Part shown: positions 16,089-25,010 of the stretch, one piece after another
Position numbering within the stretch: the stretch's first letter is position 1
Layout: each line of letters opens with the position of its first letter
NCBI GenBank assembly: GCA_036563805.1
Contig: DATCLS010000089.1
Coordinates: 1-64,000 of the forward strand
Length of the DNA: 64,000 nucleotides
Direction of reading: 5' to 3'
Source: DATCLS01 sp036563805
Lineage (GTDB): Bacteria > Actinomycetota > Acidimicrobiia > Acidimicrobiales > VFJN01
Translations under genes and position numbers: made by a program
Notes under the pieces: model-generated
Seen by the model: the letters and a program-made list of their open reading frames with translations, nothing else
What the model was told of the DNA's origin: nothing
Databases searched by the model: none

Positions 16089-17500
16089 CGCCCCGCGATG
16101 TACTCGTCCAGCGTGGTGTGGAGGTGGCGGATCCGGCTCTCCTGGTAGCGGCCGAGCGTCAGGCTAGGCCGCGCCGAGGCCCGCAGACCCCGCTGGATGC
16201 GGGAGAACGTGGCGCCGTCCTGGTTGAAGACCCGGCCGAAGACGCCGAGCTCGGGCACGTCGCCCCACGACTCGTCGGGCCCGAGGACCCGGGTCGAGGC
16301 GGCCGGCGGGCGCTCGCCCCCCTCGGGGACGGGCTCCAGGATCATGATGTCGATGATGCAGGACTCGGGGTCGTTGCCGTCTGGCCGGAACCGGTAGGCG
16401 AACGGCGTCAGCGTCCCGGCCCCCGCCCACGGCATGAAGTTGGGGAACAGGAAGTACTCGATGCCGTCGAGCGTCTCGGCGTCGGAGAGGTGCGAGCAGT
16501 CGCGGCCGGTCTTGCGCGCCAGCGAGGCCCGCACCCGGTCGGCCAGCGCCCGGCGGGCGGTCGTCCCGGGATCGAGCGCCACCTCGGCGTCGCGGCGCTC
16601 GACCATCGCCGCGAAGATCTCGGCCTCGTCGAGCTTGCGGTCGAGGTGGTCGCTCTGCACGCCGACCGCCGTGACCATGCGGCTGACGTGGCGGCCGTAG
16701 ACGTCGTACTCGGTCATGGAGTCGGCCGCGGTCGGCAGCAGCTGCGGGTGAACGGTCTTGGTGTGGTAGGCCTCGATGAACGCCTCGAGCGCCACCTTCC
16801 AGTTGCAGGGCATGGTCCGGACGATGTGGGCCTTGAGGTACCGGTCCTCCAGCGGCCAGGCCGCGAAGTGCTCGGGCAGCACCTCGAGGTAGTCCTCGAG
16901 CGGCGGGGCCTCGGGGTCGAGGTTGACGAACACGAAGCCGCCCCAGGTCGCCACCCGGGCCTCGGGCAGCTTGGTCGACCCCACGGCGAAGTCGGGGAAG
17001 TCCCAGGCGCACGGGACCTCGCACAGCGTGCCGTCGAGGTCGTAGGTGAAGCCGTGGAACGGGCACCGGAAGTTGGTGACGCGCCCGGACCGGGTCCGCA
17101 GCTGCGTGCCCCGGTGGAGGCACGAGTTGTGGAACGCCTTGATCTCCCCCGGCGCGCTGCGCACGACGATCAGCGAGGCGTCGGCGATCTCGTAGACGAG
17201 CGAGTCGCCGACCTCGGGGATCTGCTCCTCGCGGCAGGCCATCTGCCAGACCCGCCGCCACATCCGCTCGACCTCCAGGGCGTGGAAGCCGGGGTCGTAG
17301 TAGCGCTCCGGCGCGATCTCGGTCTGCTCGAGGTGCCCGGGCGAGGTGGCCCGCAGGCTCACCGGGACCTCGCGGGTGTCCTGGTCGAGCAGGCTCTGGT
17401 AGAAGCGCTCCCCCGGGGTCACGTCATCGGTCACGCCACCCGAACCGTGGGCGGCCATGCCGCCGGGGGCGTCGGACAGTCGGTCGTGCGTCGCGCTCAT
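16085..17500 (-). CDS. Rieske [2Fe-2S] ring-hydroxylating oxygenase alpha subunit
   Basis: A 471-residue terminal oxygenase. The Rieske cluster ligands are CLHRG and CPFHG (CxH-x17-CxxH, about residues 118-140). The mononuclear iron site is NWKVALEAFIEAYHTKTVHP, with its His pair. The C-terminal part is the helix-grip catalytic domain. Length fits an alpha subunit; no beta subunit, ferredoxin or reductase is in the window, so it is either an alpha3-type oxygenase or relies on partners elsewhere. ATG 17500 overlaps the preceding gene's stop by 4 nt. Arrangement with a P450, CMD and SnoaL proteins in one operon suggests oxygenation of a ring-containing substrate. Confidence 0.95.
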   Translation of the reverse strand: MSATHDRLSDAPGGMAAHGSGGVTDDVTPGERFYQSLLDQDTREVPVSLRATSPGHLEQTEIAPERYYDPGFHALEVERMWRRVWQMACREEQIPEVGDSLVYEIADASLIVVRSAPGEIKAFHNSCLHRGTQLRTRSGRVTNFRCPFHGFTYDLDGTLCEVPCAWDFPDFAVGSTKLPEARVATWGGFVFVNLDPEAPPLEDYLEVLPEHFAAWPLEDRYLKAHIVRTMPCNWKVALEAFIEAYHTKTVHPQLLPTAADSMTEYDVYGRHVSRMVTAVGVQSDHLDRKLDEAEIFAAMVERRDAEVALDPGTTARRALADRVRASLARKTGRDCSHLSDAETLDGIEYFLFPNFMPWAGAGTLTPFAYRFRPDGNDPESCIIDIMILEPVPEGGERPPAASTRVLGPDESWGDVPELGVFGRVFNQDGATFSRIQRGLRASARPSLTLGRYQESRIRHLHTTLDEYIAGR

Positions 17501-18114
17501 GGTCGCTCCTCCACCTCGAGCTCGGGGCCTCCCGCCACGGCACGGAGCAGGTCGTCGTCGGCCTCGACGCCGAACGTCCGCAGCGCCATCGCCAGCGCGT
17601 CGTAGGCCCCCACGGTGAAGACGAGGTCCATCAGCTGGCGCTCGTCGAGCTCGCGGGCCAGGGCCTCCCACGTGGCGTCGCTGATCTCGGCGTCGGCGAG
17701 CAGCTCGTCGACGGCCCGGAGCAGGGCCCGGTCGAGCGGCGCCCAGTCGGCCGCGTCCGGGCCCTCGGCGATGCGGGCGATCTCCTCGTCACCGAGCCCA
17801 GCATCGCGGGCGAGGACGACGTGCTGCATCCACTCGTAGGCGCAGCGCCGCACGGCGGCGACGCGGAGCACGAGCCGCTCCCGCTGCGGGACCGACAGCG
17901 TCGTGGCGTACTGCACGTGCCCGCTGAACACGTGGTAGGCCCGGGTCAGGGCCGGGTAGCGGGCCATCGTGCCGAGGGCGTTCAGCGCCTTCGGCCGGCC
18001 GCCGTCGGTGGTGGGCAGCGGGTGGCGGGGCTCGGGCGGCCGCATGGCGGCCAGGGCCTCCCGCATCTCGCCCGGCCACTCCTTCAGCGGCAACGGCGCG
18101 ATCCGGGGGCTCAC
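17497..18114 (-). CDS. Carboxymuconolactone decarboxylase (CMD)/AhpD-like protein
   Basis: A 205-residue protein of the CMD fold: PKALNALGTMARYPALTRAYHVFSGHV followed by QRERLVLRVAAVRRCAYEWMQHV. The E-x-x-x-H pair (YEWMQHV) of CMD-type enzymes is present, but the CxxC of AhpD peroxidases is absent, so peroxidase activity is unlikely. The GTG at 18114 overlaps the P450 stop (GTGA). In catabolic operons such proteins act as decarboxylases or remain unassigned; here it sits between a P450 and a Rieske oxygenase. Confidence 0.88.
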   Translation of the reverse strand: MSPRIAPLPLKEWPGEMREALAAMRPPEPRHPLPTTDGGRPKALNALGTMARYPALTRAYHVFSGHVQYATTLSVPQRERLVLRVAAVRRCAYEWMQHVVLARDAGLGDEEIARIAEGPDAADWAPLDRALLRAVDELLADAEISDATWEALARELDERQLMDLVFTVGAYDALAMALRTFGVEADDDLLRAVAGGPELEVEERP

Positions 18115-19457
18115 GACGCCCCCTGCGGAACCTGGCCGCCCGACCCGAAGTCGGCGGGCCGCAGCTCGAGGTGGAGGCGGGTCAGGCCCCGGAGGATGTA
18201 GGTGGGCACGTACCGGTACCGGCGGGCACCCGGCGGGCCGTGGTGCTCCTCCGAGATGCGGATCTCGCTCGTGCGCTCGAGCAGCCGCTCGATGCTCACC
18301 CGGGCCTCCAGGCGGGCCAGCGGGCCGCCCGGGCAGCTGTGAACGCCCCGGCCGAAGGCCAGGTGCTCGCGGGCCTCGCGGCGGTCGATCCGGAAGTCGG
18401 CCGGCTCGGCGAAGTGGCGGGGGTCGCGGTTGGCGGCGCCATTCAGCACCATCACGGTGGCCCCGGCCGGGATCTCGACGCCGCCGACCGTCGTGGTCCG
18501 ACGGGCCAGGCGGAAGTCGCCCTTCACCGGCGACTCGGAGCGCAGCGTCTCCTCCACGAAGTCGGCGACCAGCTCCGGCTGGTCGCGCAGCCGGAGCTGC
18601 AGCTCGGGGTCGTCGCCGAGGCGCTGGAGGGCCGAGCCGAGCAGCCGCACGGTCGTCTCCTGCCCGGCGGCGAACACGTTGGCCGCCACCCGCACGACGT
18701 CGATGACCTCGGGCAGCTCGCCGTTCGGGAACGTGGTGGTGGCCAGCGCGGTGAGGACGTCGTCGCGAGGCTGGCGCCGGCGGTCCTCGACGTAGCGGCT
18801 GAACCGGTCGTACAGCCAGGCCAGCGGGTTCTGCGACATCTGCGCCGAGGTGCTGCCCGGGGCGTCGCCGTGGGGCCGGTGGGCCATCGCCTCGAGGAAC
18901 TCGCCGTGCTCCTCCTCGGGGACGCCGAGCAGGTCGGCGATGACCTCGAGCGTGAACGGGTTGGCGTAGTCGGCGATGAGCTCGCAGGCGCCGGCGGCCA
19001 CCAGGTCGGCGATGCGCCGGTCGGCCGCCCGCCGGACGAACTCCTCGTTCTCCTTCAGCCGCTTGGGGGTCAGCTGGCGCATGAGGAGGTGGCGGTGGTC
19101 CCGGTGCCGGGGCGGGTCCATCGTGATGATCTGGTCGCTGAACGGCAGCTCGTGGCGGTGCCGTTCGATCAGCTCGTCGACCTCGCGCTCGTCCCGGCCC
19201 TCGAGCGGGACCGGGAAGCCAGGGAAGGGCCCGGTCACCGAGTTGCACGACGAGAACGTGTCCGGGTCGGTGTAGACCGCGCACGCCTCCTCGTAGCCGG
19301 TCACCATGTAGACGCCGTACCGGGGCTCGCGGGTGACCGGGCAGCGGGCCCGCAGCCGGTCGAAGTATGGGTACGGGTCGGTGACCAGGTCGTTGCCGCG
19401 GAAGAAGTCGGGCTCGTCGGTCGTCGCGGCCGGCTGGCCGCCGCCCGGCGCGCTCAC
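18111..19457 (-). CDS. Cytochrome P450
   Basis: A 448-residue soluble P450. The I-helix motif is AAGQETT (Gln where Asp/His is usual), ExxR is ETLR, and the heme-ligand loop is FGRGVHSCPGG with Cys near residue 375. The N-terminal PYPYFDRLRARCPV is typical. The GTG at 19457 overlaps the SnoaL-like gene stop (GTGA). It is the second gene of the 19852-13496 operon and differs clearly from the P450 at 3934. No redox partner gene is nearby. Its position with SnoaL, CMD and Rieske genes suggests stepwise oxidation of one substrate. Confidence 0.95.
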   Translation of the reverse strand: MSAPGGGQPAATTDEPDFFRGNDLVTDPYPYFDRLRARCPVTREPRYGVYMVTGYEEACAVYTDPDTFSSCNSVTGPFPGFPVPLEGRDEREVDELIERHRHELPFSDQIITMDPPRHRDHRHLLMRQLTPKRLKENEEFVRRAADRRIADLVAAGACELIADYANPFTLEVIADLLGVPEEEHGEFLEAMAHRPHGDAPGSTSAQMSQNPLAWLYDRFSRYVEDRRRQPRDDVLTALATTTFPNGELPEVIDVVRVAANVFAAGQETTVRLLGSALQRLGDDPELQLRLRDQPELVADFVEETLRSESPVKGDFRLARRTTTVGGVEIPAGATVMVLNGAANRDPRHFAEPADFRIDRREAREHLAFGRGVHSCPGGPLARLEARVSIERLLERTSEIRISEEHHGPPGARRYRYVPTYILRGLTRLHLELRPADFGSGGQVPQGAS

Positions 19458-19852
19458 TCCGGGCCCCCGACGAAGCTGGCGGTCCGGTGCAGGAAGCGCC
19501 ACGTCCCGCCGTGGTTGCGCAGCGTGTCCTCGTAGCGCCCCACCAGGGGGATCGACCAGCCATCCTTGCCCTGGAGCAGGAACACGACGTCGCTCACCGC
19601 CGTCGCCTCCTCGTCGCTCCACGTCGTGAGGAGGGTGTTCAGCACCAGGTGGCGCTGCGGCCGCCGGGGTGTGATGCCGGCGTAGGCCGCCCGCAGGGCC
19701 TCGTGGCCCCGGTGGGCGCCGAGGCCCGGGATGTCGATGCCGCCGTCGGGGCAGAACGTGGCGACGACGTCGTCGGTCCGCCCGTCGTCCAGCGCCTGCG
19801 TGTAGGCCGCCAGGCAGGCGCGCACCCCCTCGACCACGTCGGCGTAGGTCAT
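19454..19852 (-). CDS. SnoaL-like/NTF2-fold protein
   Basis: A 132-residue cone-shaped NTF2-fold protein: an N-terminal helix (VRACLAAYTQALDDGRTDDVVATFCPDGGIDIPG), then LRAAYAGI and the strand LNTLLTTWSDEEATAVSDVVFLL. Members act as isomerases, hydratases, cyclases or small-ligand binders; the reaction cannot be told here. It is the first gene of a six-gene operon and starts 19 bp from the TetR-type operator at 19871-19882, divergent from the Baeyer-Villiger monooxygenase. Confidence 0.85.
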   Translation of the reverse strand: MTYADVVEGVRACLAAYTQALDDGRTDDVVATFCPDGGIDIPGLGAHRGHEALRAAYAGITPRRPQRHLVLNTLLTTWSDEEATAVSDVVFLLQGKDGWSIPLVGRYEDTLRNHGGTWRFLHRTASFVGGPE

Positions 19853-19864
19853 GCCGCCATTCTT

Positions 19865-19885
19865 AGACTAACCGGTCGGTACAAT
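19865..19885. promoter_or_regulatory. TetR-type operator, site 1 (SnoaL operon / BVMO)
   Basis: AACCGGTCGGTAC (19870-19882) lies in the 48-bp divergent spacer. On the plus strand it runs into TACAAT (19880-19885), a -10 box for the BVMO gene. On the minus strand TAGTCT (19865-19870) is a -10 candidate for the SnoaL operon. The same sequence recurs at 22774, 28267 and 30553. The probable ligand is the TetR regulator encoded at 29928-30527. Confidence 0.6.
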
Positions 19886-19900
19886 GCCACACTGGCGGCC

Positions 19901-21580
19901 ATGGCCAGGGAAGCGGTCCCCGCGGTGGCGATGGACGGGCGGGCCGGCGTGCCGACCGAGCCGAACGACGCGCCGATCGACGTGCTCGTCGTGGGCGCGG
20001 GCATCACCGGCATCTACCAGCTCTACACGGCCCGCGAGGCCGGCTTCTCGGTCGAGCTGCTCGAGGCCGGCGCCGGCGTGGGCGGCACGTGGTTCTGGAA
20101 CCGCTACCCGGGCGCCCGCTTCGACTCCGAGAGCTACACCTACGCCTACCTGTTCTCCCGCGAGCTGTTCGAGGAGTGGGAGTGGCAGGAGCACTTCGCC
20201 GCCCAGCCCGAGATCGAGCGCTACCTCAACCACGTCGTCGACCGCTTCGACCTCCGGCGCCACATGCGGTTCGGGCAGAAGGTCACCGCCGCGGTGTGGG
20301 ACGACGCCACGGCCACCTGGGCCGTGACCACGGCCGACGGCACCCGGCGCCGGTGCCGCTTCCTCGTCTCGGCCACCGGCGTGCTGTCGGTGCCCTACAT
20401 CCCCGACATCCCCGGCCGCGACCGGTTCCGGGGCGAGCAGCACCACACCGGGCGGTGGCCGGCCGAGCCGGTGGACGTCGCCGGCAAGCGGGTGGCCGTG
20501 GTCGGGACCTCGTCGAGCGGCGTGCAGGTCGTGCCCGCCATCGTCGACGAGGTGGCGGCGCTCGACGTGTACCAGCGCTCGGCCAACTGGTGCACGCCGC
20601 TGAACAACCGGCCCATCACCCCCGAGGAGCAGGCCGAGCTACGGGCCAACTTCGACCAGCTGCGCGAGGTGCTCAGCACGTCGATCCACGGGTTCCACCA
20701 CCCCGTGAACCCCCGCTCGGCCTTCGACGACTCCCCCGAGGAGCGCCGGGCGTTCTTCGAGCGGATGTGGGCCAGCCCCGGGTTCATGAAGTTCACGAGC
20801 AACTACGCCGACATCCTCGTGAACCCGGAGGCGAACGCGGAGTGGTGCGCGTTCATCGCCGACAAGATCCGCTCGATCGTGAAGGACCCCGACACGGCCG
20901 AGCGGCTGATCCCCAAGGACCACCGGTACGGCGAGAAGCGCCCGCCGTACGTCGCCGGCTACTACGAGGCGTTCAACCGGCCGCACGTGACGCTCGTCGA
21001 TGTGCGGGAGACGCCGATGGTGCGGGTGACCGAGACGGGGATCGAGACGACCGCCGGCGTCCGCGAGCACGACCTCATCGTGTGGGCCACCGGCTTCGAC
21101 TTCGGCACCGGCGCCATGCTGCGCATGGGGATCCGGGGCCGCGGCGGCCGCGCCCTCGAGGACCACTGGGCCGACGGCCCGTCGACGTTCCTCGGCCTCC
21201 AGACGCGGGGCTTCCCCAACCTGTTCTTCCCGGGCGGCCCCCACGCCGCCGCCGGCAACAACCCCCGCTACAACAGCGACCAGGTCGACTTCGTCACCCG
21301 GCTGCTGGAGGAGGCGCGCCGCCGGGGCGACGCGGTCATCGAGCCCACGGCCGAGGCCGAGGAGCGGTGGACCCGGATGATGGACAAGGCGGCCGAGCGC
21401 ACGCCGTTCGGCACGATCGGCCAGTACGTCGGCGGCAACATCCCGGGCAAGCCGCGGCGCTACCTGCTCAACGCCGCCGGCCGGCCGAAGCTGATGGAGA
21501 TGTTCGCCGAGGTGGTCGAGGGCGACTACGCGGCGTTCGGCCTCTCGCCGTCCCGCGACCTGGCCGAGCGGGCCGGCTGA
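19901..21580 (+). CDS. Baeyer-Villiger-type flavin monooxygenase
   Basis: A 559-residue FAD/NADPH monooxygenase that would convert a ketone to an ester or lactone. The FAD Rossmann motif GAGITG is at residues 32-37. The BVMO fingerprint FxGxxxHxxxWP is present as FRGEQHHTGRWP (about 176-187). The NADPH Rossmann motif reads GTSSSG near 201, with Ser for the usual second Gly. GGTWFWNRYPGARFDSES is also characteristic. ATG 19901 is 15 nt after TACAAT. It is controlled with the divergent SnoaL operon by site 1. It could open a ring ketone formed by the P450/Rieske/SDR enzymes around it (inference). Confidence 0.95.
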   Translation: MAREAVPAVAMDGRAGVPTEPNDAPIDVLVVGAGITGIYQLYTAREAGFSVELLEAGAGVGGTWFWNRYPGARFDSESYTYAYLFSRELFEEWEWQEHFAAQPEIERYLNHVVDRFDLRRHMRFGQKVTAAVWDDATATWAVTTADGTRRRCRFLVSATGVLSVPYIPDIPGRDRFRGEQHHTGRWPAEPVDVAGKRVAVVGTSSSGVQVVPAIVDEVAALDVYQRSANWCTPLNNRPITPEEQAELRANFDQLREVLSTSIHGFHHPVNPRSAFDDSPEERRAFFERMWASPGFMKFTSNYADILVNPEANAEWCAFIADKIRSIVKDPDTAERLIPKDHRYGEKRPPYVAGYYEAFNRPHVTLVDVRETPMVRVTETGIETTAGVREHDLIVWATGFDFGTGAMLRMGIRGRGGRALEDHWADGPSTFLGLQTRGFPNLFFPGGPHAAAGNNPRYNSDQVDFVTRLLEEARRRGDAVIEPTAEAEERWTRMMDKAAERTPFGTIGQYVGGNIPGKPRRYLLNAAGRPKLMEMFAEVVEGDYAAFGLSPSRDLAERAG

Positions 21581-21602
21581 GCGGGCCGGCTGACGGCCCG
21601 GC

Positions 21603-21639
21603 GGCGCCCGGGCGGCGGGCGCCGGGCCGGCCCGGCGCC
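21603..21639. terminator. GC-rich hairpins between convergent genes
   Basis: The 78-bp gap between BVMO and cyclase stops holds GGCGCCCG-N5-CGGGCGCC (21603-21623) and an overlapping perfect 22-bp palindrome (21618-21639). No U-tract follows. Placement between convergent genes suggests a bidirectional terminator. Confidence 0.4.
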
Positions 21640-21658
21640 GGCGGGAGGTGAGCCCGGG

Positions 21659-22717
21659 TCAGACCGTGGCGATCGGCGTCACCGGCGAGCCGACCGCGCC
21701 GGGCAGGCGCAGCGGCGGGGCGGTGAGCAGGAACCGGCTGCGGTTGTGCTCGCGCAGCCAGGCCGCCAGCTCGTGCAGGTACCACAGCTCGCCAAGCGGC
21801 ACGCCGAGCTTGAACAGGCACAGGTGATGGATGGGCAGGAACGAGTGCCGGCTCGGGTCGCGGTCCTTGCCCAGCAGCCCCTCCACCGCGTAGTTGTCGG
21901 CCACCAGCGCCGAGATCTGCGAGTCGGCGATCCACTGGAGCAGCGCCTCGTCGCGGGCGTCGAGCCAGCAGGACGTGGTCATCAGCTGCCGGAAGTCGGC
22001 CTCCTTGCCCCACTCCAGGATCTTGGTGGCGTAGCCGGTGTGGAGCAGCAGCATGTCGCCGGGCTCCACGACCACGTCGTCGGCCGCCATGATCTCCTGC
22101 AGCAGCGCCAGGTCGACGCCCCGCCACTCGTCGCCGAGGTGGTGGCGGAGGTCGACGAGCACGCCGCGGCCCTGCATGCCATGGAACGCCATGTGCTCGA
22201 GCCCGAGGTGGTGGGCGAAGCACCGGTGCCCGACGCCGTCGCCGGCGGCGTCGTCGGACGGCCCGACGAGGTCGGTCCCGGCCCGGTAGCCGTTGTAGTA
22301 GACGGCCTCCTCGACGCCGTCGCCGTCCGCGTCGAACGTGGCGCCGACGTGGGCGAGCGAGTCCCATTGCGTCGAGTACTGGAGCGAGAGCGTGACCACG
22401 TCGTCGGCCCACACGTCGATGTACTTGGGGTCGCCCCAGTCCTTCATCTCGCTCATCCGGACGTTGTAGAAGGACGCCGGGTTGCCCTCCATGTCCTCGG
22501 TCGGCGCCAGCTTCGGCGGGTGGCGCCGCTGGTTGAGGGCCGTCCCGCCCGGATAGTCGAGCGGCAGGCTCAGGCAGAAGCTGACGCCCGCCTGCACCTC
22601 GCGCACGCCGGCCAGGACCTGTTCGGGGCCCAGCAGGTTGACGCGCCCGAGCTCGTCGTCGTCACCCCAGTCGCCCCAGGTCGAACCGGGCGGACGCTGC
22701 TTCCACCGCTTGGCCAC
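21659..22717 (-). CDS. Cyclase-family metal hydrolase (kynurenine-formamidase-like fold)
   Basis: A 352-residue member of the PF04199 cyclase family. The metal region appears as STQWDSLAHVG (near residue 115), and GDMLLLHTGYAT and LVADNYAVEGL are also recognisable. Members hydrolyse amides, lactones or cyclic diketones, so opening of a lactone made by the neighbouring BVMO is an attractive but unproven role. GTG 22717 has GAGGAGGGG just upstream. Its promoter region contains operator site 2 (22774-22790), shared with the divergent amidohydrolase. It converges on the BVMO gene. Confidence 0.88.
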   Translation of the reverse strand: MAKRWKQRPPGSTWGDWGDDDELGRVNLLGPEQVLAGVREVQAGVSFCLSLPLDYPGGTALNQRRHPPKLAPTEDMEGNPASFYNVRMSEMKDWGDPKYIDVWADDVVTLSLQYSTQWDSLAHVGATFDADGDGVEEAVYYNGYRAGTDLVGPSDDAAGDGVGHRCFAHHLGLEHMAFHGMQGRGVLVDLRHHLGDEWRGVDLALLQEIMAADDVVVEPGDMLLLHTGYATKILEWGKEADFRQLMTTSCWLDARDEALLQWIADSQISALVADNYAVEGLLGKDRDPSRHSFLPIHHLCLFKLGVPLGELWYLHELAAWLREHNRSRFLLTAPPLRLPGAVGSPVTPIATV

Positions 22718-22773
22718 GGGCCCCTCCTCACCTCGATCGCCGCTCGGTCGCGGCGCGATCGTCGTTCGAACAT

Positions 22774-22796
22774 GTACCGACCGGTTGGTCTATCAT
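22774..22796. promoter_or_regulatory. TetR-type operator, site 2 (cyclase / amidohydrolase)
   Basis: GTACCGACCGGTTGGTC (22774-22790) is the reverse complement of the site 1 type (AACCGGTCGGTAC). It abuts TATCAT (22791-22796), a -10 box for the plus-strand amidohydrolase. It lies between two divergent catabolic genes. Confidence 0.6.
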
Positions 22797-22827
22797 CGTC
22801 GCGCTCGCGCAGGGAAGGATGGACGAC

Positions 22828-24105
22828 ATGGCTCACGGCGCCAGCGGTGACAGCAGCCCCCGCGGGGACAAGGACTTCATCGTCTCCGGAGACGGACATC
22901 TCCTCGAGCCGACGGACCTGTTCAAGACGCGCCTGCCCGCCCACCTGCGGGACCGGGCCGTGTGGGAGGAGGACTTCGAGGTCGAGCCGCTCGTGCCGGG
23001 CGGCGCCCGGGTGTTTCGCCGCCTCCACACCCCCGGCTTCGAGGGCTGGACCATCTCGCGCTACCGGCAGACGCAGGGCCGCACGCCCGAGGGCGAGCCC
23101 GAGATCATCCTCGAGGACATGGACCGCGACGGCATCGACGTCCAGGTCATGCACCCCAACCTGTCGCTGTTCGGGCTCTACTCCGACGACCACGAGCTGT
23201 CGATGGCGCACGCCCGCGTCTACAACGACTACGTCGTCGAGCGGTTCACGCCCTACTTCGACCGCATCTGCCCGACGGCGCCCATCCCGATCACCGACGT
23301 CGACGACGCCGTCACCGAGATCGAGCGGGTGGCCAACGCCGGCTTCCGGGCCGCGCTGCTCCCGGCCACGCCGCCCCGCAGCTACTACACCCGCGACCTC
23401 GACCCGGTGTGGGCGGCGCTGCAGGCCAACGGGCTCCACGCCTTCTTCCACACCCAGACCGGCGGCGTGAAGGTCGACGACCCCACCTCCACCACCCTGA
23501 AGGTGGTGCTCGAGAACGCCGCCCAGGTCAACCAACCGATGACCGAGAAGGCGGCCGCCAAGCGGATGGTCACCCAGGCCGTCTACAGCACGCTCGTCCC
23601 CCAGCAGCTCATCTGCCAGCTGGTGGGCGGCGGCGTGCCCGAGCGCTACCCCGACCTCCACTTCTTCCTCATCGAGTTCAACGCCCACTGGCTGTCGTCG
23701 CTCGTCGGCGGGATGGACAAGTGCTGGGTCACCGGCGTCGGCCAGGACGCCGACTGGTGGCTCGGGCGGTGGGACGACTCCCGCCCCGCCCACGACCAGC
23801 CCGACATGGCCCAGCTGTTCAAGCTGAACGAGAAGTGGCCGTACCCGCTGATGCCCAGCGAGTACGTCAAGCGCCAGTTCCACGTCCAGTTCCAGGACGA
23901 CCCGGTGGCCGTCGCCTGCCGGCACATCACCGGCGTGTCGACGCTCATCTGGGGCAACGACTACCCGCACGCCGAGGGCACGTTCGGCAGCTCCCAGGAG
24001 CTGATCGCCACCCAGTTCGCCGGCGTCCCCGACGACGAGCGCAAGGCCATCCTGGGCGGCACGCTCGGCGAGGTCCTTGGCTACCGGGCCCCGGTGGCCG
24101 CCTGA
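22828..24105 (+). CDS. Amidohydrolase family protein (ACMSD-like)
   Basis: A 425-residue TIM-barrel amidohydrolase of the type related to 2-amino-3-carboxymuconate-semialdehyde decarboxylase. It has DGHLLEP near the start (metal His), HAFFHTQTG, FLIEFNAHWLSS and WGNDYPHAEGTF (metal Asp and His) near the end. Such enzymes decarboxylate or hydrolyse carbon-carbon or ester bonds in aromatic and ring-fission products. AGGGAAGG ends at 22818, 9 nt before ATG 22828 but directly against ATG 22819, so the shorter start is preferred. It heads a three-gene unit with the SDR and acyl-CoA dehydrogenase. Confidence 0.9.
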   Translation: MAHGASGDSSPRGDKDFIVSGDGHLLEPTDLFKTRLPAHLRDRAVWEEDFEVEPLVPGGARVFRRLHTPGFEGWTISRYRQTQGRTPEGEPEIILEDMDRDGIDVQVMHPNLSLFGLYSDDHELSMAHARVYNDYVVERFTPYFDRICPTAPIPITDVDDAVTEIERVANAGFRAALLPATPPRSYYTRDLDPVWAALQANGLHAFFHTQTGGVKVDDPTSTTLKVVLENAAQVNQPMTEKAAAKRMVTQAVYSTLVPQQLICQLVGGGVPERYPDLHFFLIEFNAHWLSSLVGGMDKCWVTGVGQDADWWLGRWDDSRPAHDQPDMAQLFKLNEKWPYPLMPSEYVKRQFHVQFQDDPVAVACRHITGVSTLIWGNDYPHAEGTFGSSQELIATQFAGVPDDERKAILGGTLGEVLGYRAPVAA

Positions 24106-24116
24106 GCGGGGGCGTC

Positions 24117-25010
24117 GTGCACCGCTTCGACGGGCGGGTCGCCGTCGTCACCGGCGGCGGCCGGGGCATCGGCCGGGCCTACGCCCGGCTGCTGGCCGAG
24201 CGCGGCGCCCGGGTCGTCGTCAACGACCTCGGGGGCGCCATGGACGGGACCGGGGCCGACGAGGGCCTGGCCGTCGAGGCCGCCACCGGCATCGTCGCCG
24301 CCGGCGGCGAGGCGGTCGCCGACACCCACGACGTGGCGTCGCCCGCCGGCGCCCGGGCGCTCGTCGCCACCGCGCTCGAGCGGTTCGGGCGCCTCGACGT
24401 CCTCGTGGCCAACGCCGGCATCATGCGGTGGGCCGACTTCCCCGACGTGCCGCTCGAGGACCTCGAGCGGCACGTGGCCGTTCACGTGCACGGCTCGTTC
24501 CTCACCGCCCAGGCCGCCTGGCCCCACATGGTCGAGCGGGGCTACGGCCGCATCGTGCTCACCACCTCGACCGGCCTGCTCGGCCTGCCGGGCAACACCG
24601 CGTACGCCGTGGCCAAGGGCGGGGTCATCGGCCTGGCCCGCAGCCTGGCCACGGCCGGCGCCGCCCACAACATCCGGGTCAACCTCATCGCCCCGGCGGC
24701 CACGACCCGCATGGCCGGCGACGGCGGCCGCGGCCCCGAGATGCCGCCCGAGCTCGTCGCCCCGATGGTCGCCTTCCTGGCCCACGAGGACTGCCCGGTC
24801 ACCGGCGAGATCTACACCGCCGGGGCCGGCCGGTTCGCCCGCCTGTTCCTGGCCTCCACCCCCGGGTACGTCCACCCGGGGCCCGACCCCACCGTCGAGG
24901 ACGTCGCCGAGCACTGGGCGGCGATCAACGACGAGTCCGGCTACGACGTCCCCGCCGACCTCATGGCCTGGTCGACGCGGTTCCTCGCCCACCTCGCCCC
25001 CGCCCGCTGA
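24117..25010 (+). CDS. SDR-family oxidoreductase
   Basis: A 297-residue short-chain dehydrogenase. The cofactor motif is TGGGRGIG (residues about 13-20), followed by NDLGGAMDG (common in the 17-beta-HSD type 4/MFE-2-like branch), NAG, a catalytic Ser in TTSTGLLG and YAVAK. It probably oxidises a 3-hydroxyacyl-CoA or a ring alcohol with NAD+. GTG 24117 is 11 nt after the amidohydrolase stop. Its own stop overlaps the acyl-CoA dehydrogenase start (TGATG). The C-terminal extension of about 50 residues beyond the SDR core is typical of the branch. Confidence 0.93.
   Translation: MHRFDGRVAVVTGGGRGIGRAYARLLAERGARVVVNDLGGAMDGTGADEGLAVEAATGIVAAGGEAVADTHDVASPAGARALVATALERFGRLDVLVANAGIMRWADFPDVPLEDLERHVAVHVHGSFLTAQAAWPHMVERGYGRIVLTTSTGLLGLPGNTAYAVAKGGVIGLARSLATAGAAHNIRVNLIAPAATTRMAGDGGRGPEMPPELVAPMVAFLAHEDCPVTGEIYTAGAGRFARLFLASTPGYVHPGPDPTVEDVAEHWAAINDESGYDVPADLMAWSTRFLAHLAPAR

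Noticed and set aside
18111..19622. Longer P450 start at 19622
   Set aside because: The extension is antisense to conserved SnoaL codons. GTG 19457 gives the usual length and a GTGA overlap.
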